From contig CANMDE010000002.1 of assembly GCA_947496535.1 (NCBI GenBank), forward strand, positions 1 to 64,000: a DNA stretch of 64,000 bases, read 5' to 3'. A model generated the notes under the pieces. That model was not told the origin of the DNA. It saw only the letters and a program-made list of their open reading frames with translations, and made no database searches. A program made the position numbers and the translations under genes. Within the stretch, counting starts at the first letter, position 1, and every line of letters starts with the position of its first letter. This document shows, piece by piece, positions 53,293 through 62,859 of the stretch. The stretch comes from an uncultured Paracoccaceae bacterium. Lineage in GTDB: Bacteria > Pseudomonadota > Alphaproteobacteria > Rhodobacterales > Rhodobacteraceae.

Positions 53293-53646
53293 TTATGATC
53301 CATCCAATTCAAGCCCTTCTAGACAAGCGACTGCAAGATCACGGTTGGGTTGGTCAGCACCGGGAAATGTCGCCCAGCCTGTCGCCATCACCGCACGACT
53401 GCGCCCGAAAGACGAGGCATCCTGAATCGTCGCCAGCTTCGTGGTACGCTCTGGATCTGCCGCAGAGGCATTCAAACAGACCGGAACCATGGCTGTCGTT
53501 ACTTCCTGCGTGGCAAAGGTCCGTGCGATGTCCTGCGCACCACCCGCGGTTGTCCAACCACCCCAGGTAAACCCCAGTACACTGACAACAATTGCTCCAC
53601 CCACGGCACCGTAAGCACCGGGTTTCGTCCATTCTGGGAAAGTCAT
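53293..53646 (-). CDS. Small membrane-anchored protein of unknown function
   Basis: A 117-residue protein with one hydrophobic segment near the N-terminus (YGAVGGAIVVSVLGFTWGGW) and a soluble remainder with a conserved-looking cysteine pair (VPVCLNA and VACLEG). Similar small proteins are widespread in alphaproteobacteria as far as I recall, with no function assigned. It starts at 53646 and precedes the repeat-protein gene by 70 bases on the same strand. Confidence 0.65.
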   Translation of the reverse strand: MTFPEWTKPGAYGAVGGAIVVSVLGFTWGGWTTAGGAQDIARTFATQEVTTAMVPVCLNASAADPERTTKLATIQDASSFGRSRAVMATGWATFPGADQPNRDLAVACLEGLELDGS

Positions 53647-54469
53647 TTTTTGATCCTTTGACGGAGAAAGCGCCGCCACACTGTTTTAACGTATGTTCTT
53701 ATTGTACTGATCTTGCGCCAGGACTGCTTCCAAGTCGCGTCTATCGACGGACCGCAGTTTGAACCCGCCAGCGAGCTATCTGATCAACAGATGTGTCTCT
53801 GTGCATCGAGAGGGGTGAAGCTTCGGCATTGCAGAACCTCATCTTCTGCAAAATACCCATAGCTACCCGGCGGCAACTCACCGATATACCGGACCACCAT
53901 CAAAGGATGAACAAAGGCCAAAAATGATGTTGTGGCGCACGATAACATCGGCACTTTCTCTAACATCAGATCCCAATAGGGTCACAGCAGCTGAATTTTG
54001 ATGGTGGAAGATTGCAACTCGCAGTAGCAGGCGGTCTGCCTGAGCCGAAGAGAGTAGCAACCCTTGTATCCTTTACCTAGCCGCTTGGCGTCGGAATTAC
54101 AACGGTGAAGAAAAAAGATGGCAGGTGTCCAAGGTCGCCAATGGCCTCAAATCGAAGTGTGGTAACGCGCAAGTGGCAGCCCTTACGCAACGATAAATGC
54201 AGTAGTCCCAGATATGGGCGTCGGAATTCAAGATGTGTGCGCATCACCGATGCGGATCGATATCCGAGTACTGAGCAAGATGCAGCAGAAGAACGGATTC
54301 CATTCCACCTCGCTATCCTGGGCAATGTCCGGTTCCGTGACTATGGCAAGATGGCGGATTAGGTGGTGCCGCAGGTGCAAGGGTTTTCTGCGGCAGCAAT
54401 AGCGGCACCTGCACAAGTCCGGTTTGTTTGCACAGTGTGAGTTCGAACGGCCCACGGCTTCACTCATGC
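53647..54469. other. Intergenic stretch without a supported gene
   Basis: Several short frames cross this region (for example 53784-53966 on the minus strand) but none has a ribosome-binding site or recognisable product. GC content is lower than in the flanking genes. No terminator is obvious. Confidence 0.4.
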
Positions 54470-54643
54470 AGCGAATGTCCGGTAAGCGGGCTGCGACCGC
54501 AGCATCTTGAAGATAGGTCGAAGGTCCGCAAAGGGCCGGAAAATGCACAAATATATGCTTCCGCATTGGCGTGCCGCCAATATGGGCCTCTGTTGTCGAT
54601 GCCGGAAGACCCTATTCCGGGGGGTGGTTGCAACGCTTACATT
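54470..54643. repeat. Dispersed structured repeat, copy B
   Basis: Gapless partner of 19080-19242 (offset 35,400 bases; 82 of 100 identical in the core). It contains three inverted repeats: GCTGCGACCGCAGC (54490-54503), ATTGGCG/CGCCAAT (54565-54581) and CCGGAA/TTCCGG (54602-54620). The arms remain pairable in both copies despite substitutions. It ends 3 bases before the pxpA stop. Confidence 0.65.
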
Positions 54644-54646
54644 TCC

Positions 54647-55414
54647 TTAACGCCTTCCAGAGAAGGGCTGGATCGACATACTGTCGGCTTCCAATGCAGT
54701 TCTGACGGAGCGTGCAATTGCGATTGCCTCCGGGGTGTCGCCGTGCACGCAAATCGTGTCGATCTGAGCCGCAATTCGTGCGCCGCTTTCGGTGATGATC
54801 GCACGTTCGCGCACCATTGCCGCGATCCGCGGTCCCGCCACCGCGGCGTCATGGATAACCGCACCGGGCTTTGAACGGTCCACAAGGGTCGCGTCGTCGT
54901 TATAGGCGCGGTCGGCAAAGATCTCGCCAGCCCAAGTGCAGCCAAGTTTTTCAACGGCCTCCTGTTGAGCCGTGCAGGCCAGCACCATCACGATCAGGTC
55001 GGGTGCAACGGACAAGGCCGCGTCGTAAGCCGCCTCTGCCAGCCCTGCATCTTCAGAACACATGTTGGCCAGCGCGCCGTGCAACTTCAGGTGTCGTACC
55101 TCATGACCGAAGGCGCGCGCCATGCCCACATGTGCCGCAACCTGGTACCGGATCATGTTCTGAAGCGTGCCTCTGGGCAGTTGCATCCTGAAACGCCCGA
55201 AACCAGCAATATCGGCAAACCCCGGATGGACCCCGATACCCACATCGTTTTTTGCGGCCATCTCGAAGGTCGCCGCCATCACATCAGGGTCACCGGCGTG
55301 GCCCCCGCAAGCAATATTGGCCGAGGATATGATCTTCATCAGTTCTGCGTCATTGCCCATTCGCCAGTTGCCAAAACTCTCACCCATATCGGCGTTAAGA
55401 TCGATCGCCGCCAT
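54647..55414 (-). CDS. pxpA: 5-oxoprolinase subunit A (LamB/YcsF family)
   Basis: A 255-residue protein that starts IDLNADMGESFGNW, the family signature. Metal- and substrate-site segments follow (NIACGGHAGDP, GVHPGF, HLKLHGALANM, EIFADRAYNDDATLVDR). With PxpB and PxpC it hydrolyses 5-oxoproline to glutamate using ATP. Its ATG overlaps the pxpC stop as TGATG. Last gene of an eight-gene minus-strand set, so the products of uptake by the TRAP or SBF carrier may feed it. Confidence 0.92.
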   Translation of the reverse strand: MAAIDLNADMGESFGNWRMGNDAELMKIISSANIACGGHAGDPDVMAATFEMAAKNDVGIGVHPGFADIAGFGRFRMQLPRGTLQNMIRYQVAAHVGMARAFGHEVRHLKLHGALANMCSEDAGLAEAAYDAALSVAPDLIVMVLACTAQQEAVEKLGCTWAGEIFADRAYNDDATLVDRSKPGAVIHDAAVAGPRIAAMVRERAIITESGARIAAQIDTICVHGDTPEAIAIARSVRTALEADSMSIQPFSGRR

Positions 55415-56439
55415 CAGGCTTTTCCTTCAAAGGGGTCGTCGGTTGCGCTTACGACGCCGCTGACAAGCGTGTAGGCCAAGAGATCAGCGATGGTATGGGG
55501 CTCCCGCACCCGAGATACGACCCGTGTCCGAAGTCTGGCAACCTCGGCCCGTGCTTTAGCTTCACGGGCAACGGCCTCTTGGAAACTGTAGAGCCGAAAG
55601 CGCAAACCCGCGCCGAGCGGTGTCTGTGCCACACGCGGGATGTCACTGGGTAGAACGGTGGCGATCCGGGGGTAGCCGCCGGTCGATTGGCTTTCGCACA
55701 TCAGCACGTAAGGCGCGCCGTCGCCGGTGATCTGGATGTCTCCGGGGACGATAATCTCTGACACCACTTTCAGGGCACCCGCGGCTGAGAAACCTGTGCA
55801 GTCGGGGTTCATGCGGATCCCTTGACGGTTCGCGCGGGCATCTCGGACAAAGGTGGTCTTAACGAACCGCTCCAGCTCCGGTTCGCCAAAGAGGTGGGTC
55901 TGGATCGAGGTGGTGATACCAATCTCGCCTCCTGTAAAGCGGTTATCCGGGTGAAGCACCATATCCGTGTTCCCGCCCATATCCCGACCTAAAAGCAAAG
56001 TCTGACCCGCAACACAGGTGCTTCCGATACCAGCTACCAAATGTGCAGACCGGGCACCCATTGTCTCGGGCGAAGCAAACCCTCCACCGACGCTGAGATA
56101 GCCAATTGCGCCTGATTTGACGCCTCCGATCATCAGAACGCTGCCTGCAGGCAACAGATGGGAGCCGTGCCAACTTACGGGTTCTTTGTCGATCGTCGCA
56201 GCCATGGGCGCGCCAGTGAGGGCGATGCGGGTGTCGGCACTCGCTTTGAAAGTGCCACCTAACCCGACCATTTCCAGCGCGGCCTTGATCGGCTGCGACA
56301 GCAATGCGGCTGCTTCGTGAAGCGCCAGCCGGTCCATGGCACCGCCACGCGTCAGCCCACTCGCAAGTTGGCCCGCACGCCCAAGGTCTTGCAGGGTCAT
56401 AGCCGGTCCGGCATCGAGGATTTCCAGCGCGGGCGTCAT
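55414..56439 (-). CDS. pxpC: 5-oxoprolinase subunit C (biotin-dependent carboxyltransferase family)
   Basis: A 341-residue protein of the allophanate hydrolase subunit 2/KipA type (LEILDAGPAMTLQDLGRAGQ at the N-terminus, GAMDRLALHEAA, CESQSTGGYPRIATV). The ATG at 56439 overlaps the pxpB stop as ATGA, so the five extra codons to 56454 are unlikely to be used. Despite its family name no biotin is involved; it works in ATP-dependent 5-oxoproline opening with PxpA and PxpB. Confidence 0.9.
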   Translation of the reverse strand: MTPALEILDAGPAMTLQDLGRAGQLASGLTRGGAMDRLALHEAAALLSQPIKAALEMVGLGGTFKASADTRIALTGAPMAATIDKEPVSWHGSHLLPAGSVLMIGGVKSGAIGYLSVGGGFASPETMGARSAHLVAGIGSTCVAGQTLLLGRDMGGNTDMVLHPDNRFTGGEIGITTSIQTHLFGEPELERFVKTTFVRDARANRQGIRMNPDCTGFSAAGALKVVSEIIVPGDIQITGDGAPYVLMCESQSTGGYPRIATVLPSDIPRVAQTPLGAGLRFRLYSFQEAVAREAKARAEVARLRTRVVSRVREPHTIADLLAYTLVSGVVSATDDPFEGKA

Positions 56440-57167
56440 GGCAACAGCGACCACTCGGCACCGCCAAGGCTGTCCTTGGCCTCAAGCTCCGCCAATTCGG
56501 ATGCAGTGATCCGGGCAAAGCGTACCTCGTCGCCGGGGCTCAATACGACTGGCACGTCGCGGGCAGGATCAAAAGGCCGGAAAGCCGTTTGCCCGACATG
56601 TCGCCAACCGGTAGGCGCCGAAGTGGCGAAAAGAACGAATTGCCGGACAGCGATGACGAGCGCGCCGATAGGCACTCGTGGTATGAGATTTGCCTGACGG
56701 GGAAGGTCCCACTGGTCTGGCAACATGCCCAAATAAGGTTGTCCTGGCGCAAAACCCAAAGTGATAACGCGGGTGCGCGCGGCCTCAAAGTGCGCCAGCG
56801 CCTCTTTCACGGTGACACCCGCGACGCGCGCGGCATCCTCAAGTTGCGGAGCGACGTCCGGGTCGAAACACACCGGAAGGGTCCAAAGCTTGCGACCAGC
56901 CGGCAAGGCGGCGGTTCGCCAGTCATAGCTATCCAACAACGCGCTGAGCCGCGCGAAGATATCTTGGTATTCCACCACAATAAGATCGACCACCAGAAAG
57001 GTGGATACCAATGTCGACGCAGTTTCCTGAACCTCTGGCCAGCCCTGAGCGTCTACCTCTGCGCGGAAGGCCACAGCGGCGAGGTTTGCTTGCTCCGTCA
57101 GGGTGTCGCCGAAGGTGACGAGCACGCCGGACACTCCCACACGGGCGATTTGCGGGGCGTCAGTCAT
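56436..57167 (-). CDS. pxpB: 5-oxoprolinase subunit B (KipI family)
   Basis: A 243-residue protein of the KipI/allophanate hydrolase subunit 1 family. Its end has the usual proline-rich signature segments (GFAPGQPYLGMLP, VPIGALVIAVRQ, PTGWRHVGQT, PFDPARDVPVVLSPGDEVRF). It overlaps the carrier gene upstream by 8 bases and pxpC downstream by 4. The gene order pxpB-pxpC-pxpA is common. Confidence 0.9.
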   Translation of the reverse strand: MTDAPQIARVGVSGVLVTFGDTLTEQANLAAVAFRAEVDAQGWPEVQETASTLVSTFLVVDLIVVEYQDIFARLSALLDSYDWRTAALPAGRKLWTLPVCFDPDVAPQLEDAARVAGVTVKEALAHFEAARTRVITLGFAPGQPYLGMLPDQWDLPRQANLIPRVPIGALVIAVRQFVLFATSAPTGWRHVGQTAFRPFDPARDVPVVLSPGDEVRFARITASELAELEAKDSLGGAEWSLLP

Positions 57168-58095
57168 GCGGCAGCGTTCGACGGTAAAGGCGCTTGAGAA
57201 TAATTGGTGTGAGATACATGGGCAATTGCCAGCAGGCGATAAAGATCATAATCGGGGCCACGACCTCGGGCGGCAGGGCCACTAGAAATAGAGCAATGTT
57301 GCGATTGCCTGCGGCCAGCGCCAATGGCCCCGCAACCTGCGCCAACGGTCCTTTCGCCAACACAAAAACGGCCAGTGCCTGCGCGCCGAAGCTCAGCCCG
57401 AATGCAGCGACTGTCCAGTAAAAAGCCGCCCGAGGATTCGTCTGCAGGGCAGGACCCAAAGCCGCCATCAACCCGATGACGATGATCGCAAAGAAGAGCA
57501 CGGCCGCCCCGTCCATTGCCTTGACCTGTTTCGGTGTGGGTCGGGTGAGAAAAAGCCGCCGCAGGGCAAATCCTGTCGCGGCGGCCCCTGCGATTGTCAG
57601 GAGGCTGCGCAGCCCTACCTCCACCAGCGCGCTGGTGTCCTCGAGCAGCGGTACGTACTGAAGAACGACCAACACTGTCAGTGGAAAGGCGGCGGTTCCA
57701 AGTACGAGTATCTGCATCACCCTCGCCGGATTTTGGCCCAGAATGATCGCAAGCGACGTCCCGCCCGAGATGGTTGGGGCCGACGCCGCAAGAATGAGGG
57801 CAAGCGCCAGCGGCGTCTGCAGCGCACCCGCCAGCCAAAGCAACCCCGCCAGCGCAAGTGGCAAACCTACCTGCAAGACTAGCACTGCGGGAAGGCTCCA
57901 CCGCAGGTCGGTCAAGGCCCCAAAGGCGTCGCGCATGCCGATGCGAAAAGCCGTTATGATCAACAGGATCGCCACCATATGGGGCAACCAGGGGGCCATG
58001 GTGGCGGCCAAGGCCGGCAGGCCGATCCCAATGGCTAGTCCGGCAATTAGCAGTACACGCGAATGGTCTGCACATTTCAACAGGCACCATATCAC
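57160..58095 (-). CDS. SBF-like (bile acid:sodium symporter superfamily) membrane carrier
   Basis: A 311-residue membrane protein with about nine to ten hydrophobic helices. The segments ASAPTISGGTSLAIILG and LAAGNRNIALFLVALP are in the positions of the crossing helices that bind sodium and substrate in the SBF/ASBT family. It lies between the TRAP permease and pxpB with adjacent or overlapping ends, so its cargo is likely the same small organic anion, for instance 5-oxoproline, or it exports a product. Two different transporters in one operon is noteworthy. Confidence 0.72.
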   Translation of the reverse strand: MIWCLLKCADHSRVLLIAGLAIGIGLPALAATMAPWLPHMVAILLIITAFRIGMRDAFGALTDLRWSLPAVLVLQVGLPLALAGLLWLAGALQTPLALALILAASAPTISGGTSLAIILGQNPARVMQILVLGTAAFPLTVLVVLQYVPLLEDTSALVEVGLRSLLTIAGAAATGFALRRLFLTRPTPKQVKAMDGAAVLFFAIIVIGLMAALGPALQTNPRAAFYWTVAAFGLSFGAQALAVFVLAKGPLAQVAGPLALAAGNRNIALFLVALPPEVVAPIMIFIACWQLPMYLTPIILKRLYRRTLPHD

Positions 58096-59409
58096 CTATG
58101 GGCTCTGGCGTATGTTTTCCGGGAGCCATGTCGCGATCTCGGGCACGGCGATCAACACGAAGACCATCAGAACCATGATCAGGAACATCGGCAAAGCTGC
58201 CTTGGTGATGTAGCCCATTTCGTGGTCGGTCATGCCTTGTAGCACGAACAGGTTAAATCCAATCGGCGGCGTGATCTGCGCCATTTCGACGACAACCACG
58301 ACGAAGATTCCGAACCAGATCAGGTCAATCCCGGCCTCACGCACCATCGGCTCAACCACCGCCATGGTCAGAACGACCGCGGAGATGCCATCGAGGAACA
58401 TGCCAAGGATAATGTAAAAGACCAAAAGCGCCATCAGCAGTTGGAACCGACTTAGCTCCAACACCGCAATCCAGTCAGCCAGCGCACGCGGGATGCCTGT
58501 AAAGCCCATCGATTGTTTCAGAAAGGCCGCCCCGGCCAGGATCAATGCTATCATGGCAGATGTCCGCATCGCGCCCATCAAAGATGCCTTAAAACTCTCC
58601 CAAGTCAGCGACCGCTGCGACGCGGCCAGCAACAGCGCACCAATTACACCAATGGCCGACGCCTCGGTTGCGGTTGCATAACCGAGATACATCGACCCAA
58701 TCACCGTCAGGATCAGTGCAAACACCGGGATTAAGAACCTTGAATTCTTGAGCTTCTCACCCAAGCTCATATCGGTTTCCATCTGCGGATTCCACTTGTC
58801 GGACGTCTTTGAGACCACCGCAACATAAGTCATGAACATGAGCGCAAGGATCAGCCCCGGAAACACCCCCGCAAAGAACAGTTTCGTAATGCTTTCATTC
58901 ACTGTCACGCCGTAGACGATCAGGGCCAGCGACGGCGGGATCATCAGTCCAAGTGTTGCGGCCCCAGCCAAAGTTCCAATCACCATATGCTCGGGGTAAT
59001 TGCGCGCCCGCAATTCCGGGATCGACATCTTGCCGACTGTTGTCAGCGTCGCAGCGGACGACCCCGACACGGCGGCGAATACGGTGCAACCGACAATGTT
59101 TGTGTGAACCAACCCACCCGGCAACCGAGCAAGCCAAGGTGACAACCCACGGAACATGTCTTCGGATAGGCGTGTGCGGAACAGAATCTCCCCCATCCAT
59201 ATAAACATAGGCAATGCGGTCAGGGTCCAACTGGAGGATGACGCCCAAATCTCGGACACCATATTGGTGCCTGTCTGCAGGTTCTTGGCGGCCAGAAATT
59301 CGGACGCGAACCAGGCGGTGCCGATCAATGACAAACCTACCCACAGGCCCGACCCCAATAGAAGGAACAGGACCGCAATGAGCAACAAAGTGATGGTGAC
59401 AATCGTCAT
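58096..59409 (-). CDS. TRAP transporter large permease (DctM-like)
   Basis: A 437-residue membrane protein with twelve or so helices. DctM motifs: AAVSGSSAATLTTVGKMSIPEL near residue 105, GAATLGLMIPPS, and VEMAQITPPIGFNLFVLQGM near 375. It uses a sodium gradient to bring in the ligand delivered by the binding protein at 60000. The start overlaps the small permease gene by 4 bases. The next gene (SBF-like) follows with no gap. Confidence 0.92.
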   Translation of the reverse strand: MTIVTITLLLIAVLFLLLGSGLWVGLSLIGTAWFASEFLAAKNLQTGTNMVSEIWASSSSWTLTALPMFIWMGEILFRTRLSEDMFRGLSPWLARLPGGLVHTNIVGCTVFAAVSGSSAATLTTVGKMSIPELRARNYPEHMVIGTLAGAATLGLMIPPSLALIVYGVTVNESITKLFFAGVFPGLILALMFMTYVAVVSKTSDKWNPQMETDMSLGEKLKNSRFLIPVFALILTVIGSMYLGYATATEASAIGVIGALLLAASQRSLTWESFKASLMGAMRTSAMIALILAGAAFLKQSMGFTGIPRALADWIAVLELSRFQLLMALLVFYIILGMFLDGISAVVLTMAVVEPMVREAGIDLIWFGIFVVVVVEMAQITPPIGFNLFVLQGMTDHEMGYITKAALPMFLIMVLMVFVLIAVPEIATWLPENIRQSP

Positions 59410-59927
59410 TCTGCATGGCTTTCGACTATGTCTCGAACGACACGATGTTCGCCGCGCAAGATGAGATGCAAGAGGTTGTCAAAGAGGCAAATCGTCAGAA
59501 GCGCGCCACCGATGACCATAACCGACTGGGGAATCCAGAGGCGTATGGCATCCTGTCCCTGACTGACTTCGTTAAAGCGCCACGAGAAATAGACGAACTC
59601 GTAAGCGTAATAGGTGAAATAGGCGGTGATGGTGCTGCCAATCCCGAAACACCAAAGCTCCATCACATATTTGATCTTGGCTGGAACCGCATTAAGCAGG
59701 ATCGACACCCTGATATGCGCGCCGCGCCCAAGGGCGCTTGCAAATGCAAAGAACGAGGCTGCCGCCATTGCGTAGCCTGCATAGTTCGGCGCGCCAGGAA
59801 AGACCTCTCCAGTCCAACGGGCGAGCATTTGCAGCACGATCAGCCCAAGGATCGTGATCAGGCAGAGGGCTGCACAGATACCGCTTAGGCCATAAAGAAA
59901 GTCAAGAAAACGGCGCAGCGTCGCCAT
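59406..59927 (-). CDS. TRAP transporter small permease (DctQ-like)
   Basis: A 173-residue protein with four hydrophobic helices, normal for DctQ subunits (GLIVLQMLARWTGEVFPG early, ASALGRGAHIRVSIL in the middle, LWIPQSVMVIGGALLTICLFDNL late). It pairs with the large permease, whose gene it overlaps, and comes 72 bases after the binding-protein gene. Confidence 0.88.
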   Translation of the reverse strand: MATLRRFLDFLYGLSGICAALCLITILGLIVLQMLARWTGEVFPGAPNYAGYAMAAASFFAFASALGRGAHIRVSILLNAVPAKIKYVMELWCFGIGSTITAYFTYYAYEFVYFSWRFNEVSQGQDAIRLWIPQSVMVIGGALLTICLFDNLLHLILRGEHRVVRDIVESHAE

Positions 59928-59999
59928 GGCGTGCCCCCCGGGTCATTGCGTGGAAAGGTTGTGACGGCCTCGGAGATGCCCAAGGCCGCCGTTGCGCGA

Positions 60000-60974
60000 T
60001 TAGTTCGCAGCGGTATAGGCGTCGATGATCGCAGCCCCTTGTTCGCCTGCTGTTTCGAGCCACTCGGCGGCCATCGTCTCGCCAATGACTTTCAGCTCTT
60101 CGACCAGCGCATCACCGGCTGGACCCACTGTCATGCCACCCTCAGCCAGACCGTCCATCGTGAACTGCGTATAAGAGATCGCTTTCTCCAGCCCTGACGC
60201 AGCTGCCGCGTCCGCGCAGCCTGTAATCAATGACTTATTCTCGTCGGACACATCGGCCCAGACTTCAGAGTTCACCATAACAGAGTTGCGGGGCAACCAA
60301 GCGTTCACTTCGTAGAAGTGTGACAGGCTTTCCCATACCTTCCGGTCGTAACCTGTGGCACCGGACGACACCATAGACTCCGCCACGCCGGTAGCGAAGG
60401 CCTGGCTGATCTCGGCCGCTTCGATGCTTACCGGCAACATTCCAGTCAGCTCCGCCAGACGCGCAGTGGTAGTGTTGTAAGAACGGAATTTCACACCTTC
60501 CATATCCGCAACTGCATTCACCTCTTTGTTGAAGTAGAGGCCCTGCGGTGGCCACGGTACGGAATACAGCAGAGTCAGGTTCTGTTCGGCCAGCACCTCT
60601 TCGATGGTGGGGCGGGCAATCTCGGCCAACTTCTCAGCCGCGTCGAAGGACGTCGCAAGGAATGGGACGTTGTCGTAAGAGAAAACAGCGTTTTCATTGG
60701 CATGCGCCGATAGCAGACGCTCGCCAATTGGCACCTGCCCAGTTTGAATCGCCCGTTTGATGTCCGCGCCACCGAACAGTGATCCGCCCGGATGCGTCGT
60801 GATCGAGATCGCACCACTAGTGCCATCGGTCACACATTGCGCAAATTCTGCCGCGGTTTCGGAATGGTAGTTTGAAGCGGAATAGGCCAGCGGCATATCC
60901 CAGCTTTCTTGGGCAACAGCGGGCAAGGCCACTGAGGCCATTGCAATGGCGGTTAATGTTGGTTTCAAGGTCAT
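60000..60974 (-). CDS. TRAP transporter substrate-binding protein (DctP-like)
   Basis: A 324-residue periplasmic protein. Signal peptide with cleavage likely after PAVAQ (about residue 22). DctP-family segments are SNYHSETAAEFAQCV, HPGGSLFGGADIKRAIQTGQV and GVKFRSYNTTTARLAELTGMLPV; the arginine in KFRSYN is the conserved carboxylate-binding residue. The ligand is therefore an organic acid. Neighbouring PxpABC, a DadA-like oxidase and a racemase favour 5-oxoproline or a D-amino acid. The first gene after the DadA-like one, 37 bases away. Confidence 0.9.
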   Translation of the reverse strand: MTLKPTLTAIAMASVALPAVAQESWDMPLAYSASNYHSETAAEFAQCVTDGTSGAISITTHPGGSLFGGADIKRAIQTGQVPIGERLLSAHANENAVFSYDNVPFLATSFDAAEKLAEIARPTIEEVLAEQNLTLLYSVPWPPQGLYFNKEVNAVADMEGVKFRSYNTTTARLAELTGMLPVSIEAAEISQAFATGVAESMVSSGATGYDRKVWESLSHFYEVNAWLPRNSVMVNSEVWADVSDENKSLITGCADAAAASGLEKAISYTQFTMDGLAEGGMTVGPAGDALVEELKVIGETMAAEWLETAGEQGAAIIDAYTAAN

Positions 60975-61011
60975 TAGGAACTCCCTATTGGTTTTGGTTT
61001 ATTGTTATCTC

Positions 61012-62250
61012 TTAAGCAAAGCGTGTCGGCGCATATGGCGTCATGTCCAGATTAGGCATGGTGCCGGTGATCAATTGTGACAGCAAACGGCCAGTTTTCG
61101 GCCCGCCTGTGAGGCCGATGTGATGGTGTCCAAATCCGGTGAAGATCCGAGATTTGCGAACCTCGCCGATCAGCGGCAAAGAATCTGCAGGGGCCGGGCG
61201 GTGTCCATGCCATTCGACCTCATCCTTCCATGTCATGTTCGGAAACGCCGCCTTCGTGTGGCGGCGCAAAAAATCAAACGGCGCTTTCGAGGGCCCAGCC
61301 TCCAAACCGCCGAACTCCAGAATGCCAGCGCAGCGTACGCCCTCATCCATAGGCGTGGCGACAAACTTGCCAGAGGCCAGCATCATCGGATGATCCGGCC
61401 CGTCTTTCGCGCCCCTGAAGACAATATGATAGCCACCCTCGGACTCGAGCGGCACGTTGATGCCAAGACGCCGCATCAGCGGCTTCGACCAAACGCCTGC
61501 CGTCAGCACGGCCGCATCCCCTGCGAAAGATCCCTGATTTGTGACCACGGCGCGGAACGTATCCTCGGCAATATCGAAATCTGTGACGTCAGCCTGAACA
61601 AAAGTCCCGCCATTGGCTTGGATCTCCTGCCCGAGGGCGCGGACATACCCACCCGGATCACGCACGTATCCATGATCTTTCAGCGTGGCGACGCAGGTGA
61701 TGTCTCTTGCCAAGTTCGGGACATAAGCGTGGGCAGCATCTCCCTCCCGGATTTCTGGGACAAACCCGTGCTGCGCGCGCAGGCCCCACGCATAAGCATC
61801 GGCCTCAAAGGCAGCACGCGTCGCATAGGCATAGGAGTAGTCACTGTTCTCCAACCAGTCTGCGGCAGCAGTCCCTTCCGCCAACGCATGATGCTGGGTA
61901 ACCGTGTCCGAAACAATCGGTGCTAATCCTTCAGCGATACGCCTGGTATCAACATCGTTCGCGTGGGACAAATACTTCCGAAGCCACGGAAGTAAGCGGG
62001 GCAGATACCCCCAACGCAAGAACAACGGATAGTTCGGATCAAGAACCATTGCCGGCGCCTTGCGTACTAACCCAGGACCCGTCACGGGCAACATCGCCGC
62101 CGCTGCAAGAACCCCGCCATTCCCGTGGCTTGTCCCTGCGCCCCAGCCAGCACGATCAATTACAGTCACCCGCTGACCCGCGCGTAGCAGCCAAAGTGCG
62201 GTGCTTGCACCGACAATCCCTGCGCCAATTACGATGACATGTTGTGACAT
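61012..62250 (-). CDS. FAD-dependent D-amino-acid dehydrogenase (DadA-like)
   Basis: A 412-residue flavoprotein of the DAO family. The dinucleotide fold VIVIGAGIVGASTALWLLRAG is at the start, followed by the GAGTSHGNGGVL segment typical of DadA. The end has FTGFGHHHIGLTGGPKTGRLL, the second FAD contact. It would oxidise a D-amino acid to a keto acid, passing electrons to the respiratory chain; related enzymes act on D-proline or hydroxyproline. First gene of the minus-strand operon, divergent from the winged-helix regulator with 93 bases between. Confidence 0.85.
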   Translation of the reverse strand: MSQHVIVIGAGIVGASTALWLLRAGQRVTVIDRAGWGAGTSHGNGGVLAAAAMLPVTGPGLVRKAPAMVLDPNYPLFLRWGYLPRLLPWLRKYLSHANDVDTRRIAEGLAPIVSDTVTQHHALAEGTAAADWLENSDYSYAYATRAAFEADAYAWGLRAQHGFVPEIREGDAAHAYVPNLARDITCVATLKDHGYVRDPGGYVRALGQEIQANGGTFVQADVTDFDIAEDTFRAVVTNQGSFAGDAAVLTAGVWSKPLMRRLGINVPLESEGGYHIVFRGAKDGPDHPMMLASGKFVATPMDEGVRCAGILEFGGLEAGPSKAPFDFLRRHTKAAFPNMTWKDEVEWHGHRPAPADSLPLIGEVRKSRIFTGFGHHHIGLTGGPKTGRLLSQLITGTMPNLDMTPYAPTRFA

Positions 62251-62300
62251 CTGTCCTCCGATTCTTCCGGCTCAGCATGATCAAGAAAAGCAATACGTCA

Positions 62301-62337
62301 ACAATTTATTGACAATTTATCAGCAAATCGCATCTAT
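62301..62337 (+). promoter_or_regulatory. Direct repeat and promoter in the dadA-like/regulator divergent region
   Basis: ACAATTTAT occurs twice, at 62301-62309 and 62312-62320, 11 bases apart start to start. The second overlaps TTGACA (62309-62314), a perfect -35 box, with a weak -10 (ATCTAT, 62332-62337) after 17 bases. The ATG is only 7 bases further, so the regulator mRNA would be nearly leaderless. The repeat is a plausible operator for the regulator at 62344. Confidence 0.5.
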
Positions 62338-62343
62338 AGGCGC

Positions 62344-62859
62344 ATGACTGATGAATTTCTTGACCCCGTTGTAAGCTCCTCGCATCTCGCCACCGGCAGT
62401 TTTCCGGAGATTAGTGAGGTGGAGTTCGGCCTGACTCTTGCCAACAACGCGTTTCATCGTTGGATGACACGTTGTATGGCGACGGCGGGTTATCCCGACC
62501 TTTCGCCAATGGAAATTTTGGTACTTCACACGGTCTACAACCGTAACAAACCTAAGAAACTCGCCGACATCTGCCTCGTGCTGCACATTGAAGATACGCA
62601 CAACGTCAACTACGCGCTACGAAAGTTGAAAGCGGCTGGGCTGGTCACAGAGGGGCGGGTTGGCAAGGAAAAGACGGTGCAGGTCAGTGACCTTGGTGCG
62701 CAGGCTTGCGACGACTACCGCCAGATGCGCGAAAGACTCTTGCTCAAAACACTCAAAACGCTCGAACTTGAACCGGGCGACGTCAGCAGGCTCGCAGCCC
62801 TGCTCCGCTTGATGAGCGGACAATATGATCAAGCCGCGCGCGCCGCGACGACCTATTAA
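62344..62859 (+). CDS. Winged-helix (MarR-like) transcriptional regulator
   Basis: A 171-residue DNA-binding protein. The helix-turn-helix spans residues 55-110 (PMEILVLHTVYNRNKPKKLADICLVLH, then a recognition helix NVNYALRKLKAAGLVTEGRVGKEKTVQVSDLG). Flanking helices fit a MarR-type dimer (predicted transcriptional regulators of the HTH_27 class). It is transcribed divergently from the D-amino-acid operon and overlaps the racemase gene, so it most likely controls both. Confidence 0.83.
   Translation: MTDEFLDPVVSSSHLATGSFPEISEVEFGLTLANNAFHRWMTRCMATAGYPDLSPMEILVLHTVYNRNKPKKLADICLVLHIEDTHNVNYALRKLKAAGLVTEGRVGKEKTVQVSDLGAQACDDYRQMRERLLLKTLKTLELEPGDVSRLAALLRLMSGQYDQAARAATTY

Noticed and set aside
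53784..53966. 60-codon minus-strand frame in the intergenic stretch before pxpA
   Set aside because: Short, no ribosome-binding site, nothing recognisable.
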